A stretch of DNA of 64,000 nt from an uncultured Brachyspira sp. (GTDB taxonomy: Bacteria > Spirochaetota > Brachyspiria > Brachyspirales > Brachyspiraceae): assembly GCF_944393015.1 (NCBI RefSeq), contig NZ_CALXYQ010000007.1, forward strand, positions 36,074 through 100,073, in the 5' to 3' direction. The translations under genes were made by a program, and so were the position numbers. Below, piece after piece: positions 57,466-64,000 of the stretch (positions are counted from its first letter, which is position 1; each line of letters starts with the position of its first letter). The notes beneath the pieces were generated by a model, which ran no database searches, was not told the origin of the DNA, and saw only the letters and a program-made list of their open reading frames with translations.

Positions 57466-57497
57466 TTGTAAACTTATTATGTTTTTAAAGTTGACAA
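57466..57497 (+). promoter_or_regulatory. BirA operator-like palindrome
   Basis: TTGTAAACTT (57466-57475) and AAGTTGACAA (57488-57497) are inverted repeats with one mismatch, separated by 12 bp (9-bp arms TTGTAAACT and AGTTGACAA with 14 between). Known bacterial biotin operators have WTGTTAACC-type arms with 14-16 between. The right arm overlaps the -35 TTGACA of birA, so binding would block transcription of birA-bioB-bioD. Confidence 0.7.
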
Positions 57498-57518
57498 TTA
57501 TAGTTATTATGTTATTAT
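57491..57518 (+). promoter_or_regulatory. birA-bioBD promoter, probably leaderless
   Basis: TTGACA (57491-57496), 16 bp, TATTAT (57513-57518). The BirA start ATG is at 57527, eight bases after the -10 box, so transcription should start at or within two bases of it. Confidence 0.65.
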
Positions 57519-57526
57519 TCTCAATT

Positions 57527-58510
57527 ATGGGAAAAAATTTAAAAGAAAATATAATATCAATACTAGAATCAAATAAGGGATTATTCATATCAGGCGAAAA
57601 ACTAGCAAATGATCTGAATGTAAGCAGGGCTGCCATTTGGAAAGTTATAAAATCTTTGAAAAATGAAGGTTATGATATTCTTTCTGTATCAAATAAAGGC
57701 TATGCTCTATCAAAAGAAACAGACATATTATCATCAAAAATAATAAAAGATAATATGCCTAAATATAAAGATAAATTCAACTTTGTAATATATAAAACTG
57801 TAGAATCTACAAATATTGTAGCAAGAGGCATGGCAATGAACGGAGCTGACAGCGGAACCGTAGTAATTGCAGAAGAACAAACAAGCGGATACGGAAGAAA
57901 TGGAAAATCTTTCTTCTCGCCTTATGGTACAGGCATATATATGAGCATTATACTAAATCTAAAAAAAGAGAAAAAGATTTTTAATAGTTCATTCATCACT
58001 ACTGCTGCAGCTATGGCTGTGTCAAAATCTATAGAAGAAATTTCAAATGAAAATACACAGATTAAATGGGTTAATGATGTATTTATAAATGGTAAAAAAG
58101 TATGCGGAATACTTACTGAAGGAGCTTTCAGTTTTGAAGACGGTAAATTGGATTATGCCGTTATAGGAATAGGTATAAATGTTAATTTCCCTAAAAATGG
58201 TTTTCCTGAAGAAATTAATAATATAGCTGTTTCAATAAATAAAATGCAAAATAACAAAGATATAAGAAATATTTTAATAGCTAAGATATTAGAAAGAATG
58301 TATGAATACTATTTTAATAATGTGGCATTCTATGATGAATACAAAAAACGTTCTTTTTTAATAGGAAAAAAAGTTTCGCTTAATATAGACAATGAAGAGC
58401 ATATAGTAAAAGTATTGGATATAGATAAAACTTTTGCTCTTGTAGCGGAATTTCAGGACGGTAAAATAGACAGAATAGTTTCAGGGAGTGTAAATCATAG
58501 AGTATCATAA
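57527..58510 (+). CDS. birA: Biotin--protein ligase and biotin repressor
   Basis: 327 aa. N-terminal winged helix (GEKLANDLNVSRAAIWKVIKSLKNEGYDI, about 22-50) followed by the ligase domain: VESTNIVA, AEEQTSGYGRNGKSFFSP (the biotinyl-AMP loop), IKWVNDVFINGKKVCGIL with the catalytic Lys, and a C-terminal SH3-like domain. It attaches biotin to carboxylase carriers and, being the HTH type, represses biotin genes. I start it at ATG 57527; the in-frame ATG at 57479 lies upstream of the promoter hexamers and would add a hydrophobic stretch not found in BirA. First gene of birA-bioB-bioD; bioB follows after 17 bp. Confidence 0.93.
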   Translation: MGKNLKENIISILESNKGLFISGEKLANDLNVSRAAIWKVIKSLKNEGYDILSVSNKGYALSKETDILSSKIIKDNMPKYKDKFNFVIYKTVESTNIVARGMAMNGADSGTVVIAEEQTSGYGRNGKSFFSPYGTGIYMSIILNLKKEKKIFNSSFITTAAAMAVSKSIEEISNENTQIKWVNDVFINGKKVCGILTEGAFSFEDGKLDYAVIGIGINVNFPKNGFPEEINNIAVSINKMQNNKDIRNILIAKILERMYEYYFNNVAFYDEYKKRSFLIGKKVSLNIDNEEHIVKVLDIDKTFALVAEFQDGKIDRIVSGSVNHRVS

Positions 58511-58527
58511 ATAGGAGGTTATAATAT

Positions 58528-59529
58528 ATGAGTAATATAGATTTAATTATCAAAAAAGAAATATCTTTAGAAGAATTAAGAGAGAAAATAATAAAAGGTT
58601 ATGATATAACAAAAGAAGAAGCCATGAAATTAGTAGAAGCACCATTAGAAGATTTATGCTCTGTAGCTAATGGAATAAGAAAATATTTCTGCTCTAATAT
58701 ATTCGATATGTGTTCAATAATCAATGCTAAAAGCGGAAAATGCTCAGAAAACTGTAAATTCTGTGCACAGTCATCTCATTATGATACAAAATGCGATGAG
58801 TACGATATTCTAGATAAAGAAAAAATATTAGAGCAAGGAAAAAGCGATTTTAATAAAGGTGTATTAAGATATTCTATAGTAACATCAGGAAGAGCTTTAT
58901 ACGGAAAAGAGATTGATGAAGTTTATGATGCAATAGAAACCATTAATAAAGAAACTGAAGGATATGTATGTGCATCTTTAGGTTTGCTTGATGAGAAAGT
59001 ATTCAGAAAAATGAAGAATGCAGGACTTAAAAGAGTTCATAATAATTTAGAGGCTTCAAGAAATTTCTTCCCTAAAGTATGCACTACTCATACTTATGAT
59101 GATAAAATCAATGCTATAAAATCAGCACAAAAAGCAGGAATGGTAGTATGCAGCGGCGGTATTATGGGAATGGGCGAAACTTGGGAAGATAGAATAGATA
59201 TGGCAATAGAGCTTAGAGAATTAGGGATAATGTCAATACCTGTTAATATGCTTAATCCTATAGCAAGTACTCCTTTTGAAAATATTAAGCCTCTTACTGA
59301 AGATGATATGAGAAGAATAGTTGCTATTTATAGATTTATTAATCCTAGAGCATTCATAAGACTTGCAGGAGGAAGAGGACTTTTAGAAGATAAAGGAAGA
59401 TCATGCTTTTTATCCGGAGCTAATGCCGCTATAACAGGCGACATGCTCACAACTGCAGGCATTTCAATAGAAACAGATAAAAAAATGGTTGAAGAATTAG
59501 GATATAAAATAGAGTTAAAAGAAGACTAA
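58528..59529 (+). CDS. bioB: Biotin synthase
   Basis: Radical-SAM enzyme that inserts sulfur into dethiobiotin; 333 aa. The 4Fe-4S/SAM cluster ligands are Cys72, Cys76 and Cys79 (KCSENCKFCAQS). GYVCASLGLLDEKVFRKMKNAGLKRVHNNLEA, CSGGIMGMGETWEDRIDMA and NPIASTPFENIKPL are characteristic, as is FIRLAGGRGLLEDKG with the Arg ligand of the 2Fe-2S cluster. Perfect ribosome-binding site AGGAGG. Second gene of the biotin operon, 34 bp before bioD. Confidence 0.97.
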   Translation: MSNIDLIIKKEISLEELREKIIKGYDITKEEAMKLVEAPLEDLCSVANGIRKYFCSNIFDMCSIINAKSGKCSENCKFCAQSSHYDTKCDEYDILDKEKILEQGKSDFNKGVLRYSIVTSGRALYGKEIDEVYDAIETINKETEGYVCASLGLLDEKVFRKMKNAGLKRVHNNLEASRNFFPKVCTTHTYDDKINAIKSAQKAGMVVCSGGIMGMGETWEDRIDMAIELRELGIMSIPVNMLNPIASTPFENIKPLTEDDMRRIVAIYRFINPRAFIRLAGGRGLLEDKGRSCFLSGANAAITGDMLTTAGISIETDKKMVEELGYKIELKED

Positions 59530-59563
59530 CTCATAATAAAGATTAATTTATTAGGAAATATTT

Positions 59564-60229
59564 ATGGCTAAAGCTATTTTTATAACAGCAACAGGTACTG
59601 ATATAGGTAAAACTTATGTATCAGGATTAATTGCAAAACACATGAAAGATAAAGGATTGAATATAGGATACTATAAAGCAGCATTAAGCGGAAGCTCTGA
59701 TATAACAGACAGCGATGCTTGGTATGTAAAACAGCAGGCCGATTTATTAGATTCTTATGATGAAATGGTGTCATACACTTATAAGCATGCCTATTCCCCT
59801 CATTTGGCAGCACAAATTGAGGGGAATCCTCCGGATATAAAGGTTATAAAAAATGCTTATAAAAATATAGATAACAGGCATGATTATATGATAGTAGAGG
59901 GAAGCGGCGGTATAATATGCCCTATTCGCTATGATAATAATCAAAAAATATTTTTAGAAGATATCATAAAAGAATTAAATATACCTTCTCTTATAATAGC
60001 AGATGCCGGACTTGGAACAATCAATTCTACAGTTTTAACTATAGAGTATATGAGAAGTAAAAATCTAAAAGTTAATGGTGTTATATTAAATAGATTTGAA
60101 ATGGCAAATGAAATGCATGATGATAATAGAAAAATGATAGAGGAGATGACAGGAGTAAAAATTATAGGCGTTGTTATAGACGGTATTTTAAAACTAGATG
60201 AAAAAAATATAGAAAATCTATTTGAATAG
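59564..60229 (+). CDS. bioD: Dethiobiotin synthetase
   Basis: 221 aa. ATP-dependent carboxylase that closes the ureido ring of dethiobiotin from DAPA. P-loop ATGTDIGKT (about 9-17), YKAALSGSSD substrate loop, VEGSGGIICPI, and LIIADAGLGTINSTVLTIEYMR are conserved. Follows bioB; the family I element begins within 20 bp of its stop and separates it from bioA. Confidence 0.95.
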   Translation: MAKAIFITATGTDIGKTYVSGLIAKHMKDKGLNIGYYKAALSGSSDITDSDAWYVKQQADLLDSYDEMVSYTYKHAYSPHLAAQIEGNPPDIKVIKNAYKNIDNRHDYMIVEGSGGIICPIRYDNNQKIFLEDIIKELNIPSLIIADAGLGTINSTVLTIEYMRSKNLKVNGVILNRFEMANEMHDDNRKMIEEMTGVKIIGVVIDGILKLDEKNIENLFE

Positions 60230-60247
60230 AATAATATTTTTACTTAA

Positions 60248-60543
60248 TATATACATAAAAAAATATACTTTGTCAAAAATAATTTATACTTTTGTTGTTA
60301 TTCTGGGGCTTTGCCCCAGACCCCACTTCTTTTGTTGCCACAAAGAAGCAAAAAGGCTATATTGTAGCTTAAATTTAATAGTTTATATACATGTAAAATG
60401 AAATTAGTATTATTAGTACTAATTTTATACTTGCACTTTCGCGTAGCGTATCCGAGTTTATCGAGGATATAAGGTTCTTTGACGAAGTCGCTGGAAAAAT
60501 AACAACAAAAAAATTGACAAACTTACAAATTTTTAGTATATGT
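60248..60543 (-). repeat. Family I element, copy I, between bioD and bioA
   Basis: Full-length copy (about 296 bp) in reverse orientation: left end TATATACATAAAAAAATATA, right end TTGACA (60514-60519), 17 bp, TATATG (60537-60542). CTGGGGC-TTT-GCCCCAG hairpin at 60303-60319, CTTCTTT / AAAGAAG at 60326-60348, and the 34-bp module at 60437-60470. Confidence 0.78.
60514..60542 (+). promoter_or_regulatory. Repeat-borne promoter of bioA
   Basis: TTGACA, 17 bp, TATATG at the right end of the inserted element; predicted start about 60549, AAAGGA at 60551-60556, ATG at 60563. With no promoter between bioD and the element, this is the obvious source of bioA transcription. Confidence 0.68.
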
Positions 60544-60562
60544 ACTTAATAAAGGACTAGTT

Positions 60563-61903
60563 ATGACATTAGAAGAAAAGGATTTAAAATATATTTGGCA
60601 TCCTTGCTCACAAATGAAAGATTATGAAGAGCTTCCTCCAATCATTATAGACAGAGGAAAAGGAATTTATTTATACGATAAAGACGGAAAAGAGTATATT
60701 GATATTGTAAGTTCTTGGTGGTGCAATTTACTTGGGCATTGCAATGAAAAAATAAATGCCAATATCAAAGCACAGCTTGACAGATTAGAGCATGTTATAT
60801 TTGCAAACTTCTCTCATGAAGGAGCTATTAAATTATGCGAAGAGCTTATAAAAATAATTCCGAAAGGATTAACTAAATTCAATTTTTCTGATAATGGTTC
60901 TTCATCTGTAGAAGCTGCATTAAAAATGGCTTTTCAATATCAGCATCAAATAGGAAATACAAAAAGAACAAGATTCATGTGTTTTACTGACGGTTATCAT
61001 GGTGAAACTATTGGAGCATTATCCGTTGGAAGTTTGGACTTGTATGCAAAAATATACAAACCGATGTTAATGGACACTATACATATAGAAGCACCTGACT
61101 GCTACAGATGTAAATACAATCAAAACAGAGAAACTTGCAAATGCGAATGTTTTGAAGATGCTGAAAAAAAGTTTAAAGAATACGGAGAAGAAACTTGTGC
61201 CGTTATAGTAGAGCCTTTGCTTCAGGCTTCTGCTGGAATGAGAATATATCCTCCCCTATACTTGAAAAAATTAAGGGAGCTTTGCGATAAATACAATGTA
61301 GTTTTTATAGTTGATGAGATAGCTACAAATTTCGGACGCACAGGAAAAATGTTTGCATGCGATCATGCTAATATAAGCCCAGATATAATGTGTATTTCAA
61401 AAGGCTTAACAGGCGGATACATGCCTATGGCAATAACAATAACCACCGACAAAATATACGATGCTTTCTATGCTGACTACAATGAAGGAAAAGCTTTTAT
61501 GCATAGTCATACTTACAGCGGAAATCCTCTTGGCTGTTCTGCTGCTTTGGCTGTACAAAAAGTTTTAAGGGAAGATGATATTATAAACAAGGCTCAAGTA
61601 AGAGCGAAATATTTAAATAATAAATTAAAAGAAAAATTACTTGATCATAAAAATATAGGAGAGATTAGAAATATAGGGCTTATTAATGCTATGGAATTAG
61701 TCACTGATAAAAATACAAAAGAAGGATTTGACTCTAAACTTAGAATGGGTTATCAAATATATAAAAAGGCACTTCAAAGAGGACTTCTATTAAGACCTTT
61801 GGGAAATGTAATTTATTTTAATCCGCCTTTAATTATAAATGAAGATGAAATAGATAAGGCTGTTGATTTATGTGTATCTTCTATAAATGATATACTGAAA
61901 TGA
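60563..61903 (+). CDS. bioA: Adenosylmethionine--8-amino-7-oxononanoate aminotransferase
   Basis: 446 aa class III aminotransferase that makes DAPA from KAPA. Begins YIWHPCSQMKDYEELPP, contains FSDNGSSSVEAALKMAFQY (PLP phosphate), FTDGYHGETIGALSVG, FIVDEIATNFGRTGKMFAC, the PLP lysine Lys280 in SKGLTGGYMPMA, and HSHTYSGNPLGC. An extra Cys cluster (CYRC, CKCEC; about 180-196) lies in the loop before the second half; similar Cys pairs are seen in other BioA proteins. It is separated from birA-bioB-bioD by the family I element and no longer shares its promoter. bioF, bioC and bioH are not in the window. Confidence 0.96.
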   Translation: MTLEEKDLKYIWHPCSQMKDYEELPPIIIDRGKGIYLYDKDGKEYIDIVSSWWCNLLGHCNEKINANIKAQLDRLEHVIFANFSHEGAIKLCEELIKIIPKGLTKFNFSDNGSSSVEAALKMAFQYQHQIGNTKRTRFMCFTDGYHGETIGALSVGSLDLYAKIYKPMLMDTIHIEAPDCYRCKYNQNRETCKCECFEDAEKKFKEYGEETCAVIVEPLLQASAGMRIYPPLYLKKLRELCDKYNVVFIVDEIATNFGRTGKMFACDHANISPDIMCISKGLTGGYMPMAITITTDKIYDAFYADYNEGKAFMHSHTYSGNPLGCSAALAVQKVLREDDIINKAQVRAKYLNNKLKEKLLDHKNIGEIRNIGLINAMELVTDKNTKEGFDSKLRMGYQIYKKALQRGLLLRPLGNVIYFNPPLIINEDEIDKAVDLCVSSINDILK

Positions 61904-62004
61904 TTAATTTTAAATGCACTATTTTAGAAATAATAATAAAGTATTATTTATGAGTAAAAAAAGCATATATTAAATTCATTACAGTATAAACTTAAAATTT
62001 ATAG

Positions 62005-62281
62005 TATATACTAAAAATTTTTAAGTTTATAAAAATTTAGATTTTTAATTTTATTGCTTGTGGTGGCTTTGCCCCCACACCCCCAGTTCTTTTTGTGACC
62101 AAAAGAACCAAAAAGACTGCATTTTTACATAAAACTATGGTATTATATTACATTTAATACACATTCTTAAAATATTAAGTTGTAGTATATGCGTTTTTTG
62201 CAACTTTTTTGAGCGACAAAAAAGTTGATAATATATTTACAAAATATAAAAATTGACAAAATGTAATTGTTTAGGTATATA
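62005..62281 (+). repeat. Family I element, copy J, with outward promoter
   Basis: Left end TATATACTAAAAATTTTTAA (62005), right end TTGACA (62253-62258), 17 bp, TATATA (62276-62281). Internal hairpins GTTCTTTT / AAAAGAAC (about 62090-62110) and CAACTTTTTT / AAAAAAGTTG (62199-62226). Relative to copy B the hairpins are in reverse order although the ends are not. Confidence 0.7.
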
Positions 62282-62420
62282 CTGAAAATTTTTAAGTTTC
62301 TCAATTTTTACGTTGTTCTTTTTACCTCGACTTCGTCAGAGAACCATACTAAGTATGCCTCACGAAGCGTGACTTTGGCAGGCAAAAGTGCATATATTAA
62401 TTATTTGTATACAAGTAATT
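62276..62420 (+). repeat. Family I element, copy K (truncated)
   Basis: Continues directly from copy J, sharing its TATATA (TATATACTGAAAATTTTTAA). The first hairpin is broken by GC-rich inserts (CTCGACTTCGTCAGAG, CTCACGAAGCGTG). It lacks a right end and fades out about 50 bp before the oppA gene. Confidence 0.6.
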
Positions 62421-62466
62421 ATTAAATATAAGCTTACTTTTTATAAATTAATCAAAGGAAAAACAA

Positions 62467-64000
62467 ATGTTCAAAAAAATAATTACTGCTGGTTTATTAA
62501 TGCTGTTAATTGTATTCGTATCTTGTTCAAAAAAAGAAATGAGTGATAATGATATAGTTATAAATCTTGCTCCGGAACCTTTAACTATGGATCCCACTTT
62601 AAACACAGATAATCTTACTATGATATATATTCTTCATGCTTTTGAAGGTCTTACAAAAAAAGATGCCAACAATAAAATAATAGGCGGAGCTGCTGAAAGC
62701 TGGGATATTAATAAAGCAGGCAATATCTACACTTTTCATTTGAGAACCAATGCTAAATGGAGCGACGGTAAAGAAGTTAAAGCACAGGACTTTGTTTATA
62801 CTTGGAAGAGAGCCGTTGATCCAAAAACTGCCAATAAATACAGCTATTATTTTGAAGTGATAAAAAATGCAAAAAAAGTTATAAGCGGCGAAAAAACTAT
62901 AGAAGAGCTTGGAGTAAGAGCAATAGACGATTATACATTTGAAGTGGAATTGAACAGCCCTACTGCATACTTTTTAGAGCTTGCTGCTTATCCGCCTTTT
63001 TATCCTGTTCGTGAAAATATAATAAATGAATACGGAGATGATTGGACTTTAAAGCCCGCAACATATATTGGAAATGGTGCTTTTAAAATGACTGAAAGGA
63101 ATTTCGATAAAAGCATAATACTAGAAAGAAATACCAACTATTGGAACAATGAAAATATAAAGCCTAATAAATTAACTTTTCTTTTGATGGAAGAGCCTAA
63201 TACTTCTCTTGCAGGTGTGCTTAATAATTCAATTCATTTTGCAAAGCCTTTTCCTAGAAATGATATTGAAAACCTAAAGCAAAAAGGAATAGTTCATATT
63301 GTACCAGTTGCTGCATCATATTATTATAGATTCAATCTAAACAAAGAAGTTTTAAAAAATGAAAAGGTAAGAAAAGCTATATCTTTAGCAATTGACAGAG
63401 ATTATATAGTAAAATCAATCACAAGATGCGGAGAGCGTCCTGCTGGAAGTTTGGTTCCTTATGGCATTAATGACATAAACGGAGATTTCAGAACTAAAGC
63501 AGGAGAGTATATAATATCTTCCAATTATCAGAAAAACATAGAAGAAGCTAAAAAATTATTATCTCAGGCAGGATACAAAAACGGAAGAAATTTTCCTGTA
63601 ATTGATTTGCTTATAGCTACAAGGGAGTTTGACATAAATATTGCCGATGCTGTTCAAAGTATGCTTAAAGAGAATTTAAACATTGATGTAAGAATAGTTA
63701 AGCATGAATGGGCTTCTTATCTACAAAACATGTATGACAGAAATTTTGATTTAGCTGTTTATTTATGGTATGCCGATTATAATGATCCTATAAACTTTTT
63801 AAACATTTTTAAAAGTGATGCTCCAAACAATTACGGCTCATATTCAAACAAGGCTTTCGATGATTACATTGATATAGCATCCACAAACAAAAACAATCAA
63901 ATAAGGATGCATTCACTTCATTTAGCAGAGAATGTTTTTATGAATGACAATGCTATAGTACCGATATATTTTTATTCTGAGGCACTTTTAGTATCTCCTA
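62467..64000 (+). CDS. oppA: Peptide ABC transporter substrate-binding lipoprotein (OppA family), 3' end outside the window
   Basis: Third SBP_bac_5 peptide-binding lipoprotein, 511 codons visible and open to the edge. Lipoprotein signal with VSC at about residues 18-20, then the typical VINLAPEPLTMDPTLNT, AESWDINKAGNIYTFHLR, WSDGKEVKAQDFVYTWKRA, AISLAIDRDYIVKSI and NYGSYSNKAFDDYIDIA blocks. It is clearly related to the pair at 335-3562 but more distant from either than they are from each other. Ribosome-binding site AAAGGA. The only promoter seen upstream is the end of repeat J (62253-62281), giving a leader of about 180 nt. Confidence 0.92.
   Translation, partial: MFKKIITAGLLMLLIVFVSCSKKEMSDNDIVINLAPEPLTMDPTLNTDNLTMIYILHAFEGLTKKDANNKIIGGAAESWDINKAGNIYTFHLRTNAKWSDGKEVKAQDFVYTWKRAVDPKTANKYSYYFEVIKNAKKVISGEKTIEELGVRAIDDYTFEVELNSPTAYFLELAAYPPFYPVRENIINEYGDDWTLKPATYIGNGAFKMTERNFDKSIILERNTNYWNNENIKPNKLTFLLMEEPNTSLAGVLNNSIHFAKPFPRNDIENLKQKGIVHIVPVAASYYYRFNLNKEVLKNEKVRKAISLAIDRDYIVKSITRCGERPAGSLVPYGINDINGDFRTKAGEYIISSNYQKNIEEAKKLLSQAGYKNGRNFPVIDLLIATREFDINIADAVQSMLKENLNIDVRIVKHEWASYLQNMYDRNFDLAVYLWYADYNDPINFLNIFKSDAPNNYGSYSNKAFDDYIDIASTNKNNQIRMHSLHLAENVFMNDNAIVPIYFYSEALLVSP

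Overview
The window looks like chromosomal DNA of the spirochaete genus Brachyspira. Base composition is very AT-rich, the 16S rRNA gene has Brachyspira-like hypervariable segments, and that 16S gene stands alone with no 23S, 5S or tRNA beside it. I cannot name the species. About 48 genes can be supported, most of them ordinary core genes in short operons.

Layout. 0-5 kb: a broken gene end, two tandem oligopeptide-binding lipoproteins (a third is cut by the right edge) and a DUF3298 lipoprotein. 5.4-13.9 kb: an alcohol-dehydrogenase-fold protein that has lost its metal ligands, a DEDD exonuclease, cysS, a 33-codon gene, and a large DUF2723/TPR membrane protein. 13.9-25.8 kb: an accessory region of small membrane proteins in paralogous sets, a lipoprotein/barrel-like pair, an Rpn-type nuclease and many intergenic repeats, with several reading frames broken at A tracts. 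25.8-29.5 kb: comM, then a CRISPR array without cas genes that is split by an 857-bp insert with two genes and bracketed by near-identical 44-bp terminators. 29.5-39.2 kb: trxB, an AlbA_2 sensor, an esterase, apbE, a PepSY-like protein, rsmD, a LiaF-like protein and a YidC-like/sulfatase-like fusion. 39.5-41.5 kb: 16S rRNA. 41.8-47.1 kb: a winged-helix protein, a Lys-rich LysM-like envelope protein, a YkgJ protein and an HD-GYP-like protein. 47-52 kb: a heavy-metal-domain protein, a secreted TIM-barrel-like protein and xerD. 52-57 kb: a HisC-like protein without its catalytic lysine, a dehydrogenase pseudogene, a lone hsdS and two hsp20 genes. 57.5-62 kb: birA-bioB-bioD, a repeat element, and bioA.

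The most notable thing is a dispersed intergenic element of about 300 bp (family I), with about ten complete or partial copies. Its two ends are imperfect terminal inverted repeats, and each end reads outward as a near-consensus promoter (TTGACA, 17 bp, TATATA). Inside are hairpins whose arms differ between copies but stay complementary. Copies lie directly before bioA and before the dehydrogenase pseudogene, and upstream of the right-hand oppA, so the family appears to act as portable promoters. A second palindromic family (II) with GC-rich arms is confined to 14-26 kb.

Other linked points are a BirA operator-like palindrome overlapping the birA -35 box, two genes whose predicted transcription start coincides with the start codon (leaderless), and repeated poly-A frameshifts near start codons.
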